The notes: generated by a model from the sequence alone, not told the origin. A stretch of 64,000 nt of DNA from Chthonomonas sp. UBA2017 (GCA_002335425.1 DDCB01000025.1:62001-126000); one strand, 5' to 3'. Numbered from the stretch's first letter, positions 34,279-43,125 are shown. Program-made: numbers and translations.

Positions 34279-36275
34279 GATTTGCCGGAAGGGAGCATGG
34301 CGAGAAAGTCCGATTCTGAGATGACTCGCACTCCCAACGACTCGGCTTTCGCCAGTTTGCTGCCCGCCCCTGGGCCCGCCACGACAAGATCGGTTCGGGG
34401 GCTCACCGAGCTGGCGGTTTTGCCACCGAGGCTGTGGACGAGCCCCTCGGCTTCTTCTCGAGTCATCTGCTCCAGCTTGCCGGTGAAGACCACGGTCTGC
34501 CCGGCGAAGAGATCACCGGTTGGGGCCGCGGCCTCGGTGGGGCTCACTCCCAGCATCAGGAGGTCATCGAGGAGCAGCTGATTCTCTTCGTCTTCGAGCC
34601 ACGATTCGATCTCGCTTGCGGTGCGCGGTCCGACATCCGGAATGAGAATGAGTTGTTCATAAGTTGCTTTTCGCAGGGCGTCGAGGGAGCCGAACTCTCG
34701 GGCCAAATCTCGGGCGGTGCGTTCGCCGACAAATCGAATCCCCAAGGCAAAGAGAAAGCGATCCAGAGGGCGAACTTTGCTCTCTTCGATAGAATCACAG
34801 AGGTTTTGAACACTCGAATCGCCCATTCGCTCGAGCTGGAGAAGGTCTTCCCGGTGAGAGGGCAAGCGATAAAGACTGGGCAAATCACTCAGATAACCAA
34901 GCTCTAAGAAACGGTCAATTTGCTTATCTCCTAAGCCTTCGATGTCCATCGCCGTTCGGGAGGCGAAGTGTCGAAGCTTCGCGGCGGTTTGGGCAGGACA
35001 TTGTCGATTCGGACACACCAGCGCAACTTGGCCTTCGATCCAGGACACCGGCGAACCACATTCAGGGCACTTGGTGGGTGGAGTTGGGCGAGGGAGTTCG
35101 CCGGTTCTCTTTTCGAGGACCGGGCCCAGAACTTCGGGAATGACGTCGCCCGCACGTTGAACGATGACGATGTCGCCGGGTCGGACATCCTTTCGGGCGA
35201 GGTCTTCATAGTTGTGCAAAGTCGCGCGGGTCACCGTCACGCCGCCGACCTGAATGGGCTCCAGATCAGCGACGGGAGTCAAGACACCCGTTCGTCCAAC
35301 TTGTACGAGAATTTGATTCATGCGGGTGAAGGCTTGCTCCGCCGGATACTTGTATGCGAGTGCCCATCGCGGGCCACGGGTGTTGAATCCCACCTCGGTC
35401 TGCTGGGCGAGTGAATTGAGCTTGATGACCACCCCGTCGATGCCGAAAGGCAGTTCGCTTCGGGCGCGGCCTACTTGGTGAATGAACTCTAGGACGGAAT
35501 CCATTCCGGTCGCGACAAGGGTCCGGTCCCAGGTCGCGACGCCCAGCTCGCGCAAAGCGGAGAGGATCGCGGATTGGGTTTCCAATCCCAGGTCCCCAGC
35601 CCCGAGGCCATAAGCATAAAAGTTCAGCTTGCGTTGGGCGGTCAATCGGCTGTCGAGTTGCCGAAGGCCCCCGGCGGCGGCATTTCGGGGATTGGCGAAA
35701 ACCGGCAAACCCGCAGCCAATCGGTCCCGGTTGATCTGCTCAAAGACCGATTTGAGCATGACCACTTCGCCGCGAATCTCCAAGATTCCCGGCACGGGCC
35801 GGCTCAGACGAAGGGGGACCCCTCTCAGGGTGCGCGCATTCTCGATGATCCCTTCGCCGGTTCGCCCATCTCCTCGCGTGGCGGCTTGAACCAATCGGCC
35901 CTCCTCATAGGTCAGCGAAAGCGACGCCCCATCGAACTTCAATTCGACGAAATACTCGACGCTCTCGCGGGCCAAGGCTCGGCAAACCCTTGCGTCGAAC
36001 GCTCGCAACTCGTTCTCGTCAAAGGCATTGTCCAGGCTCAGCATCGGAATTCGGTGCTGAACCTCCGGAAAGCCCTCGACCGGCGGGGCCCCGACGCGCT
36101 GAGTGGGAGAATCCGTCGTTCGCAATTCGGGATGAGCCGCCTCCAGGTCTTGCAACTCGCGAAAGAGGAGATCGAACTCAGAATCGCTGATTTCCGGAAG
36201 ATTGTCGACGTAATACAGCCGATTATGCCGCTCGATCTCTTCGCGGAGAAATGCCGCACGCGACGCTCGATCCAT
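34275..36275 (-). CDS. ligA: NAD-dependent DNA ligase
   Basis: LigA seals nicks in replication and repair. The 666 residues cover the Ia domain (HNRLYYVDNLPEISDSEFD), the adenylation domain with the AMP-accepting Lys in ELKFDGASLSL, the OB fold, a four-Cys zinc finger (CPECGSP and CPNRQCP), the helix-hairpin-helix region and a C-terminal BRCT domain (LFAGQTVVFTGKLEQ). ATG 36275 is chosen because TATGCT ends 8 nt upstream and the family starts here; a longer in-frame extension to 36668 runs antisense through the terminase gene. The start is 51 bp from the divergent terminase gene. Confidence 0.95.
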   Translation of the reverse strand: MDRASRAAFLREEIERHNRLYYVDNLPEISDSEFDLLFRELQDLEAAHPELRTTDSPTQRVGAPPVEGFPEVQHRIPMLSLDNAFDENELRAFDARVCRALARESVEYFVELKFDGASLSLTYEEGRLVQAATRGDGRTGEGIIENARTLRGVPLRLSRPVPGILEIRGEVVMLKSVFEQINRDRLAAGLPVFANPRNAAAGGLRQLDSRLTAQRKLNFYAYGLGAGDLGLETQSAILSALRELGVATWDRTLVATGMDSVLEFIHQVGRARSELPFGIDGVVIKLNSLAQQTEVGFNTRGPRWALAYKYPAEQAFTRMNQILVQVGRTGVLTPVADLEPIQVGGVTVTRATLHNYEDLARKDVRPGDIVIVQRAGDVIPEVLGPVLEKRTGELPRPTPPTKCPECGSPVSWIEGQVALVCPNRQCPAQTAAKLRHFASRTAMDIEGLGDKQIDRFLELGYLSDLPSLYRLPSHREDLLQLERMGDSSVQNLCDSIEESKVRPLDRFLFALGIRFVGERTARDLAREFGSLDALRKATYEQLILIPDVGPRTASEIESWLEDEENQLLLDDLLMLGVSPTEAAAPTGDLFAGQTVVFTGKLEQMTREEAEGLVHSLGGKTASSVSPRTDLVVAGPGAGSKLAKAESLGVRVISESDFLAMLPSGKS

Positions 36276-36283
36276 AGGCCCCG

Positions 36284-36289
36284 AGCATA
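36284..36289 (-). promoter_or_regulatory. -10 element abutting the ligA start
   Basis: TATGCT on the minus strand ends 8 nt before ATG 36275. Confidence 0.4.
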
Positions 36290-36326
36290 CCAAAGCAGTT
36301 GACTTTGAATTCGACTCGGTAACCCA

Positions 36327-37598
36327 ATGGTTGTGAAGATAACCCTCGAACGGATGGCCCTCCGGTGGAAGCCTCATGCCGGTCAAGAGGAGTTTTTGGT
36401 CCATCCCGCGAGCATCAAAATTCTGGCTTGTGGTCGCCGATGGGGCAAGACCGAGGCGACGGCGGCCCTGTGTGCTTCGGCATGGATCGAGCGGGAATCG
36501 AGCCGCCAGCTCTTGTTGGCTCCGACGCTCGACCAAGCTCGCCTCCTCTTTGAACGGGTCATGGATTGGCTCCGATGGCTGTGGCCCGAAGCCAAGATCG
36601 TCGAGCGGCGATCCCCCTACCCACACGCTCGATGGCAAGGCCATACCCTCCTGGCTCGGAGCGGCCATGTGGGGCGGGCTCTACGTGGGCAAGAAGCCAC
36701 CGACATCTTGATCGACGAAGCGGCTTTTCTGCCCGAATCGGTCATCACCGAAATCGCGATGCCGATGCTGGCGACGACCCAAGGAAAGCTGGTGATGTTA
36801 AGCACTCCGGCGGGCATGAATCACTTTTGGCGATTCTATCAAATGGGGCAGCGAGGCGAACACGGAATCTGGAGCCGATCTGCGCCGAGTTGGGAATCTC
36901 CTTACGTCCGAGACTCCGTCCTTTCGGTGCAAAAGCAGTTGATGAGTGATCGAGCTTATCGAGTGGAGTATGGCGCGGAATTCTTAGAGTCTTCGGGGCG
37001 AGTGTTTCGCAGTGAACTCGTCCATTCATCGCTCGTGCCTCAACTAGAAATTTGTGAAAATTCACCGATCACGATCGGGATCGACTTTGCGAGATATTCA
37101 GACTACACGGCGGTGACAATCTTGGCCGGAGATCGGGACCGATGTTCACTGATTCACTGTGAACAGTTACAACATTTGCCGTGGCTTGAGCAACTGCGAA
37201 AGTTAAGCGACCTTATTCGAAAGTACCCCGGAGCGCGGGTCTGGTGCGACGCTACCGGAGTCGGCGATCCGGTGCTGGAGATGTTGCAAAGTCAGGGCCT
37301 CTCCGCTCACCTCGAAGGATGCGTCTTTACGCCGAGCTTCAAGCAGTCGATGATCAGCAGCTTGGTCTGGTTGTTCGAACGAGGTGCTCTGCGGATGACG
37401 GCTCATCCGCCGCTCCTGCGCGAGTTGGAGCACTTCGAAGCCGATGGCCGACGCCTGGGGGCCGCATCTGGATTTCACGACGATCTGGTCATCGCTTTAG
37501 CACTCGCCGCCCATCATCTTCCGCAGTCGTATCGCCCGGTGATTCACCTGGGAGAAAATCGAACGTTTTCAAAATCAATCGCCCAAGGAGTTGCATGA
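36327..37598 (+). CDS. Phage terminase large subunit
   Basis: This packaging motor protein has an N-terminal ATPase and a C-terminal RNase H-like nuclease. The 423 residues contain the RWKPHAGQEEF adenine motif, Walker A CGRRWGKTEA (about 37), Walker B DILIDEAAFLPES, coupling motif MLSTPAG, and nuclease acidic residues in IGIDFARYSDYTAV, WCDATGVGDP and FHDDLVIALALA. All key residues look intact. The start may be ATG 36327 or ATG 36354; a TTGACT at 36299-36304 could be a -35. The portal gene overlaps by ATGA. Host replication/repair genes lie immediately upstream. Confidence 0.88.
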   Translation: MVVKITLERMALRWKPHAGQEEFLVHPASIKILACGRRWGKTEATAALCASAWIERESSRQLLLAPTLDQARLLFERVMDWLRWLWPEAKIVERRSPYPHARWQGHTLLARSGHVGRALRGQEATDILIDEAAFLPESVITEIAMPMLATTQGKLVMLSTPAGMNHFWRFYQMGQRGEHGIWSRSAPSWESPYVRDSVLSVQKQLMSDRAYRVEYGAEFLESSGRVFRSELVHSSLVPQLEICENSPITIGIDFARYSDYTAVTILAGDRDRCSLIHCEQLQHLPWLEQLRKLSDLIRKYPGARVWCDATGVGDPVLEMLQSQGLSAHLEGCVFTPSFKQSMISSLVWLFERGALRMTAHPPLLRELEHFEADGRRLGAASGFHDDLVIALALAAHHLPQSYRPVIHLGENRTFSKSIAQGVA

Positions 37599-38671
37599 GA
37601 ATTTTTCAGAATCGAAAGAAAAAACAGCCGAACGAAGCCCCCATTCCGGCGCTGACCTATGCAGAAAGAAAGGTCTTCGAGATTCCGCAGTCGGGGGGAA
37701 GACAGCCCTACTCAGTGTACGATCAAATGGAGCAAGACTCCATGATCCAAACAGTTCTCAACACGAAGAAGCTCGCAGTCTTGGCTGCACCCTATCGACT
37801 CGAAACAAGCGAGACCGAGGACGGCCTTCGTCGCAGAGAGTTTATCGAAAAAGTGTTCGAAGAAATGGAGGGCTCGCCCAAGACCATCTTGATGCAAGCC
37901 ATGGATGCTTTTGCAAAGGGCTGGTCGGTGCAAGAACTTGTCTTTGAACCCCGCGGCGAGGGGGTCATCTTAAAAGCCGTTCGGCCCAAGAACCCCGCCA
38001 GGTTCGGACTTGAGCTTGATGAATATGGCGTGCCGTCCCAGCTGCACCTTCATTTGCCGGGCGAGCCGGTGCAGGAGCTGGATCGATCCCGCTTTGTAGT
38101 GTATCGCCACCGGCATCAGTACGCACGGTCGAAAGGCACCAGCGATCTCGATTCGGTCGTCCCGCATTGGCGGGCCAAGCAGTCTCTTTTGGCCGCTTGG
38201 AAAATTCATTTGGAGCGATACGCCTCGCCGACCGTCCTCGGGCGGTATGCCCGGGGTCTGCCGCGCGAAGAGCAAGAATCGATCGCTTCCGTCTTGAGTC
38301 AGCTCAGTCAAAAGACGTCGATTGTCTTTCCCAGTGAGCTAGAAGTCAGTTTGCTCGGAGGGGACCGTGGCGCCTCGACCGGGTTTCAAGAGGCGATTGA
38401 TTACCACAATCGAGAGATCGCCCGTGCGATTTTGGGCAACACCCTCACTGTCGATGAGGGCCGTCGAATCGGCTCGATGACTCTGGGCCGTGTGCACTTG
38501 CAGGTCATGATGATGCAGATGGATGTGCTGCGCGAGGACCTTGCTCGCGAGGTCATGACCGAACAGGTGATTCGACCGCTGATCGAGATGAACTTTGGCG
38601 GCGGCGAGGTGCCCCGGTTCATGTTCTCGCGCAGCAAGCTCAGCCTGTTCGGAGAAGAGGTCGACGGGTAA
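37595..38671 (+). CDS. Phage portal protein, Mu gp29 / DUF935 type
   Basis: The 358-residue protein resembles the DUF935 (Mu gp29-like) portal family. It shows YDQMEQDSMIQTVLNTKKLA near the N-terminus, RPKNPARFGLELDEYG in the middle, and ILGNTLTVDEGRRIGSMTLG then VIRPLIEMNFGGGEVPRFMF at the end. The order and ending look complete although the protein is shorter than Mu gp29. It starts at ATG 37595, overlapping the terminase stop. No capsid, scaffold, protease, tail, small terminase, integrase or lysis gene is adjacent; a DUF423 gene starts 9 bp later. Confidence 0.8.
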   Translation: MRIFQNRKKKQPNEAPIPALTYAERKVFEIPQSGGRQPYSVYDQMEQDSMIQTVLNTKKLAVLAAPYRLETSETEDGLRRREFIEKVFEEMEGSPKTILMQAMDAFAKGWSVQELVFEPRGEGVILKAVRPKNPARFGLELDEYGVPSQLHLHLPGEPVQELDRSRFVVYRHRHQYARSKGTSDLDSVVPHWRAKQSLLAAWKIHLERYASPTVLGRYARGLPREEQESIASVLSQLSQKTSIVFPSELEVSLLGGDRGASTGFQEAIDYHNREIARAILGNTLTVDEGRRIGSMTLGRVHLQVMMMQMDVLREDLAREVMTEQVIRPLIEMNFGGGEVPRFMFSRSKLSLFGEEVDG

Positions 38672-38674
38672 AAC
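38669..38674 (+). promoter_or_regulatory. -10-like element abutting a GTG start
   Basis: TAAAAC overlaps the portal stop codon and ends 6 nt before GTG 38681 of the DUF423 gene, so that gene may be transcribed independently of the phage pair. Confidence 0.35.
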
Positions 38675-38680
38675 CAATGC

Positions 38681-39073
38681 GTGAATGCGCGCTGGATGGC
38701 CCTCGGGGCGGGGCTGGGTTGTCTTGGAGTCGCTTTGGGCGCGTTTGGGAGCCATCTTGCTCGGCCGCACCTTTCGGAGCAAGCGTATGCAACCTACCAG
38801 CTGGGCACGTTCTATCACCTGATCCACGCGTTGGCGTTGTGCCTGGCGGCAGGGTTCGCCAAGCCTGGGTCTCGACCGTTCGGGCTGGCGTGTGGGCTCT
38901 TTGCTGCCGGAATCCTCTTCTTCAGCGGGGCGCTATATGTGCTTTCGCTGGGCGGCCTCCGGTCGATGGGGGCCGTGGCTCCGCTCGGTGGGCTCGCCTT
39001 TTTGGCTGGCTGGATTTCATTGGCGGTCGGAGCGGTCCAGGTGGGCCGCTCCAACGAATCCAAGCCCGCCTAG
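38681..39073 (+). CDS. DUF423 small membrane protein
   Basis: The 130-residue protein has four hydrophobic helices and the DUF423 pattern: ALGAFGSHLARPHLS near the N-terminus, TYQLGTFYHLIHALAL, and a SGALYVLSLGG segment. The family's function is not known. It starts at GTG 38681. Its TAG stop overlaps the stop of the convergent S15-type hydrolase by 4 nt (CTAG at 39070-39073). It is probably a host gene, unrelated to the phage pair upstream. Confidence 0.83.
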   Translation: MNARWMALGAGLGCLGVALGAFGSHLARPHLSEQAYATYQLGTFYHLIHALALCLAAGFAKPGSRPFGLACGLFAAGILFFSGALYVLSLGGLRSMGAVAPLGGLAFLAGWISLAVGAVQVGRSNESKPA

Positions 39074-41424
39074 CGGGGCGGTAGCTGGTAGATCGAAAGC
39101 GAACTGGGCCGCTTTGAATCGTGGTAGAGAGTTTGGTGCGCGGTCACCATCCGCGTGCGCGTGGCCACCGGCTCGTCCGTGCCTAAGTTGCGATCAAAAG
39201 CAGGAAAGAGGCCACTCGTGATGATCAGGCCGATCCGATGTCCGGGTCGCCACCGGTGGGCAAAGTCCCAGTGGTCGAGGGTCGCCCGATAGACCTTGCC
39301 GGGGCGAAGTGCCGCGGGGCGGTCGAGTCCAGCAAGATATCGGCCTCGAATCTTGCCGGGGAGGCCAAGCATCCGCATCACTCCCTGAGGGTCAATATCC
39401 ACGACGCTGAAAAAGAAGTCGGCATCGAGTGCAGTGGTGCTGAAATAAAGAGTCAATTGAATGGGTCCGCCGAGGTCGACTGCTTCTCGGAAAGGTGCGG
39501 AGCGATAGACGACTTCTTCGCCGATCATTTCGTCGAGCTTGATGATCGTCGAGGCCTGCTCCACTCCTTGCGAAAGTTGTTTCTCAAAGCCAGCGATGTC
39601 GGCCGGATTGTACGTGTAACGAGTCGGCTCTTGTTGAGTCGGGGGCTGGCTGACCAATTCGCCCGCACTTTGGATGCCGTTGGCGGGTGCCTCTGCCGAA
39701 AGATAGTACACTTGCTTTGTTGCATGGGGCGCGGGCCAATCTGCAAAAGTGCGCCATTCGTTGGCCCCGCTCACAAAGAATTTCACTCGATCAACTTTTT
39801 CCAATCCGACGGATTTGTTCTTAAGAAAAGTATCAAAAAATCTCAGGTAAAGCGAGTCGAGCTCTAAGATCGAGTTCGGCCCGTAATCCACGCCCGCATG
39901 CTGCGTAGAAACGTTGAATGCATGCGGCCAAGGGCCAAAGATCAGCCAGTGATTTTTCTTCCCAAGTTTTCGCATGATCTCCCAATTGGTCTTCGTGCCG
40001 ATCCCATCGCCATCCCAATAGCCACTGATCATCAACGAAGGGATCTTGACTCGCGACAAGTCGCGTTGATAGTTCCAACCTTTCCAATCTGACTCCCGAG
40101 TTCGTTCAAGCCATCGGTCGAAGAACGGGATGGACTTTCCAAAAACCGCATCATCTACTTTGTTCAAGGGCAAGGTTGCGAGCGCTTTGGGCTCAGGCCT
40201 AAACTCCATCGCACCGACGAGTTGAGCCTCTTTGTCTTTCACAATGTTCGTCCACCAGATGTTGCCCAGAAGTAAGAACGTGCCCTGATCGTAGGGTAGG
40301 TTGAGCATCGCATCGGGCGGTGGGACCTGAGGGATGATCGCTTTCAATGCGGTGGGTTGTTCGACAGCTGCTTGCCATTGGACCAGGCCGCCATAGCTGG
40401 CTCCGATCATTCCGACTTGGCCATCGCACCAGGCCTGCTGCGCGATCCAGTCGATCGTGTCGCGGCCATCCTTGCGTTCGTGCATCATCGGATCCCAGTC
40501 GCCCTGACTTTCGCCCCGACCTCGGACATCTTGGCTGACAAAGACGTACCCGCGTTTGGCCCACCAGGCGCCGCGTTGGTTGATGAGGTTGGTCGCCCGG
40601 CCGTAAGGGGTCCTCGACAATATGACCGGGTAACGACCCTCGGCCTTGGGCCGGACGAGATCGGCGATCAGACGAGTCCCGTCCCGCATCGGGATTTCGA
40701 GTTGAGTCTGACTCACGATCTGGTGCGTCGGCTGGCTCAGCTCTTTGAATTGGGTTACCGGATCGATAAACAGACCCGCGAAATCCTCACGAACGATCTG
40801 GAACCCTTGGGACGGGACATTCAGGCCCACAATCTCTTGGGTCAGGGTGTCTTGGGCGACCTCAATCGCGACCTGATTCAGCTTCACCTCTAACACCTGG
40901 GCGATCTTGGTGCCCGCAGGAGTCTCCAGACGCAGCGGCGGCTTGGCGGTGACTTTAGCTCGGAGAATGACCCCGTTCTCGATCAGGTAGAGGGGGACTT
41001 CTTGCTCGCGGTCCGGACGCGCGGCGAAGGCCAAAAAGACAGTGCGATAAAACCAAGGGTGGTAGGTCGTCGCCAGGACTTTTGGCGGCTCCGTCAGCGA
41101 GAATTCGGTTGTTCGGCCCATGACCTCGGCGGATCCTCTGAGCCCCCTGAGCTCGATGCTCGTCTTCGTATTGGCTTGCTCGACGGTCACTTTGTACTGA
41201 CTGAGAAAGCCCTGATCCATCTTTGCTTCGAGCCGGCTCGCGAGGCCGATGGTGCCGACTTTGCCAACAAACTCGGAGAGGATCGTGCCGTCGGCCCGCA
41301 CCTCTTGGGTGACCGTCCCGATGGGCGAATCGGCGAGGCTGACGAGAAACTTCGAGGTTTGGGCCGAGGTGATCGGCGTCATCACCCAAAGAATCCAAGC
41401 CATCAGAGCGGATCGAAGCATCAT
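39070..41424 (-). CDS. CocE/NonD-family (S15-type) secreted hydrolase
   Basis: The 784-residue protein has a signal peptide (ending ITSAQ) and an extra N-terminal beta-rich region of about 230 residues. The CocE/X-Pro dipeptidyl-peptidase core follows: DGTRLIADLVRP, QDVRGRGESQGDWDP, nucleophile GASYGGLVQW, Asp in ISGYWDGDG and His in FGPWPHAF. The C-terminal jelly-roll (XPP_C-like) domain ends the protein. Members hydrolyse esters or acyl-peptide bonds; the substrate is unknown. The start at ATG 41424 follows TACAAT by 6 nt. GC3 drops between about 39430 and 40300. Confidence 0.82.
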   Translation of the reverse strand: MMLRSALMAWILWVMTPITSAQTSKFLVSLADSPIGTVTQEVRADGTILSEFVGKVGTIGLASRLEAKMDQGFLSQYKVTVEQANTKTSIELRGLRGSAEVMGRTTEFSLTEPPKVLATTYHPWFYRTVFLAFAARPDREQEVPLYLIENGVILRAKVTAKPPLRLETPAGTKIAQVLEVKLNQVAIEVAQDTLTQEIVGLNVPSQGFQIVREDFAGLFIDPVTQFKELSQPTHQIVSQTQLEIPMRDGTRLIADLVRPKAEGRYPVILSRTPYGRATNLINQRGAWWAKRGYVFVSQDVRGRGESQGDWDPMMHERKDGRDTIDWIAQQAWCDGQVGMIGASYGGLVQWQAAVEQPTALKAIIPQVPPPDAMLNLPYDQGTFLLLGNIWWTNIVKDKEAQLVGAMEFRPEPKALATLPLNKVDDAVFGKSIPFFDRWLERTRESDWKGWNYQRDLSRVKIPSLMISGYWDGDGIGTKTNWEIMRKLGKKNHWLIFGPWPHAFNVSTQHAGVDYGPNSILELDSLYLRFFDTFLKNKSVGLEKVDRVKFFVSGANEWRTFADWPAPHATKQVYYLSAEAPANGIQSAGELVSQPPTQQEPTRYTYNPADIAGFEKQLSQGVEQASTIIKLDEMIGEEVVYRSAPFREAVDLGGPIQLTLYFSTTALDADFFFSVVDIDPQGVMRMLGLPGKIRGRYLAGLDRPAALRPGKVYRATLDHWDFAHRWRPGHRIGLIITSGLFPAFDRNLGTDEPVATRTRMVTAHQTLYHDSKRPSSLSIYQLPPR

Positions 41425-41430
41425 CGCCTT

Positions 41431-41436
41431 ATTGTA
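41431..41436 (-). promoter_or_regulatory. -10 element abutting a start codon
   Basis: TACAAT on the minus strand ends 6 nt before ATG 41424; the first two codons are both ATG. Confidence 0.5.
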
Positions 41437-41479
41437 CGCGCACCCGGGAGAGGTCCCAGACGTCGGGTAAAAGAAGGGA

Positions 41480-42589
41480 GTGAATCCATATCCCCGGACC
41501 TGGGTTGAAATCGATCTTGCGGCGATCGAGCACAACCTTCACTTGGTCCGGTCGCGGCTGATTCGCCCCGAGACAAAAATTGCGCTCGTCGCAAAAGCCG
41601 ATGCCTACGGTCATGGGCTGGTCCCGGTGAGTCGGTTTGCCTTGGGTCATGGGGCCGATTGGGTCGCGGTGGCCACAGTCCAAGAAGGGATCGCCTTGCG
41701 GGATGCTGGCATCGACGCTCCGATCATCGTCATCAGCCCGATCTTGCCGATCGAAGCGGAGCAAGCCGTCTTCTATCGATTGCGCGTGGTTGTCGAACGG
41801 TTTGAGATTGCCGAGGCCATGGCCGAGGCGGCGCGACAACAAAACACCCAGGCGGTCCTCCATCTGGAAGTGGACACCGGACTTGCCCGATTCGGAATCC
41901 TGCCCGCCGAAGCCGCCGAGCTCGCCGTTCGGATCGCCGCGATCACCACAGTCCAGCTCGAAGGGATCTGTACTCATTTCAGCAACTCCGGGCGGGACGC
42001 TGCGACAACTCGGGTTCAGCTCGAACTGTTCCAGAGGATCGTGGCCGAGTGCAGGGCGGCCGGCATTCGATTCGAGATCGTCCATGCGAGCAACTCCGCT
42101 GGCGCGACGATGTACCAGGACGCACAATTTGACCTTGTCCGAGTCGGCCTCGCCGCCTATGGGATGGACCCGTATGGGATGTTTGGGGGCGAGGCTCAAG
42201 CTGCCTTGTGCTGGAAAGCCCGGGTCATGGCGCTTCGGACACTCCCCCCAGGCAGCCCGGTCAGCTACTCCAGCACCTACCACACGCGAGGTACAGAAAC
42301 GATCGCGACTTTAGGGGTCGGCTATGGAGACGGCTATCCGCGAGCGCTCAGCAATCGCGGATTCGTAATGATGCATGGTCAGCGTGCCCCGGTCGTGGGG
42401 ATGGTCTGCATGGACCAAGTGCTGGTGGAGACGAGTCAGATCCCCGGGGTCCAGCTGGGCGACGAGGCGATTTTGGCGGGGGGGCCGGTGGACATGTCGG
42501 TGTTGGCTGAGATCATGGAGACGACGACTCACGAGATCACGACTCGCATCATGTCGCGAGTTCCTCGGCGCTATTTGTATCCGCGCTAG
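41480..42589 (+). CDS. alr: Alanine racemase
   Basis: This PLP enzyme makes D-alanine for peptidoglycan. The 369 residues show the PLP lysine in ALVAKADAYGHG, the barrel motif HLEVDTGLARFGI, a VHASNSAGATMY phosphate-binding region, and the second catalytic Tyr in GVGYGDGYPRAL in the C-terminal beta domain. MVCMDQVLVE is also typical. It starts at GTG 41480, 55 bp from the divergent hydrolase start; a TAAAAG hexamer ends 6 nt before it, a weak leaderless-type -10. No other cell-wall gene is adjacent. Confidence 0.95.
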   Translation: MNPYPRTWVEIDLAAIEHNLHLVRSRLIRPETKIALVAKADAYGHGLVPVSRFALGHGADWVAVATVQEGIALRDAGIDAPIIVISPILPIEAEQAVFYRLRVVVERFEIAEAMAEAARQQNTQAVLHLEVDTGLARFGILPAEAAELAVRIAAITTVQLEGICTHFSNSGRDAATTRVQLELFQRIVAECRAAGIRFEIVHASNSAGATMYQDAQFDLVRVGLAAYGMDPYGMFGGEAQAALCWKARVMALRTLPPGSPVSYSSTYHTRGTETIATLGVGYGDGYPRALSNRGFVMMHGQRAPVVGMVCMDQVLVETSQIPGVQLGDEAILAGGPVDMSVLAEIMETTTHEITTRIMSRVPRRYLYPR

Positions 42590-42674
42590 CCCTCTGCAGG
42601 TGATCAGAAGGTATCCTTAAGGGAATCGACGCCTCGGTTTGCCCTGGGGTGCCATCTCGAACTGGATCAGATTT

Positions 42675-43040
42675 ATGCGAATTCGAAACAAAGAACTGCG
42701 AAACCGCTGGAAGCGCAAGGCTGAGCGCATCCTTGAGTTGCGACGAGAAGCCATGGCTGCCGCGAAAGCGGGCGGAAAGAAAGCCGATGCGAAGGCGAAG
42801 CCGGCCGCCAAGAAGGTGGACTCGGCTCCGGTCGAAGAGGCCGTGAAACCCGCCGCCAAAAAGCCTGCCGCCGCCAAGAAGCCCGCTGCGCCCAAGGCGG
42901 CCAAGGCCGAAGGCGACGCAAAGCCGGCCGCCAAGAAAGCTCCGGCGAAAAAGAAGACCGACGAAGCTCCCTCTGAGGCCCCTGCCGAAGCTACCGCCGA
43001 AGCTGTCGCCGAAGCTGCCGCTGAAGCCCCAGCAGAATAA
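42675..43040 (+). CDS. Lys/Ala-rich basic protein, histone H1-like tail
   Basis: The 121-residue protein begins with a highly basic helical segment (MRIRNKELRNRWKRKAERIL). A low-complexity tail of KPAAKK-type repeats follows, then an acidic Ala/Glu/Pro-rich C-terminus. The middle resembles the C-terminal domains of histone H1-like and HU-fused bacterial proteins, so nucleic-acid binding is possible; the N-terminal segment is not one I recognise. An earlier in-frame ATG at 42639 is possible. TATCCT at 42613-42618 may be the -10, which would leave a leader of about 50 nt. A strong terminator follows. Confidence 0.55.
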   Translation: MRIRNKELRNRWKRKAERILELRREAMAAAKAGGKKADAKAKPAAKKVDSAPVEEAVKPAAKKPAAAKKPAAPKAAKAEGDAKPAAKKAPAKKKTDEAPSEAPAEATAEAVAEAAAEAPAE

Positions 43041-43054
43041 CTCACAGAAAACCG

Positions 43055-43096
43055 ACGCGGTCCGGCTCGGATTCCCGAGCCGGACCGCGTTGTTTT
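43055..43096 (+). terminator. Intrinsic terminator of the basic-protein gene
   Basis: Perfect 16-bp arms at 43055-43070 and 43075-43090 with a 4-nt loop are followed by TGTTTT. It lies 14 bp after the stop at 43040. Confidence 0.88.
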
Positions 43097-43111
43097 GCCG
43101 GGCTCGTCAGG

Positions 43112-43117
43112 TACAAC
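43112..43117 (+). promoter_or_regulatory. -10 element close to a start codon
   Basis: TACAAC ends 8 nt before ATG 43126 and probably drives the five-gene operon ending at 48061. Confidence 0.4.
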
Positions 43118-43125
43118 AGGGGCGC

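Noticed and set aside
34275..36668. 797-residue ligase
   Set aside because: The extra 131 residues are antisense to the terminase gene; LigA homology begins at 36275.
37244..38671. 475-residue portal protein
   Set aside because: The first 117 codons overlap the terminase nuclease domain in another frame; the portal homology starts at ATG 37595.
36300..38680. Complete prophage or integrative element around the terminase-portal pair
   Set aside because: No integrase, tRNA target, flanking direct repeats or other phage genes were seen within the surrounding sequence.
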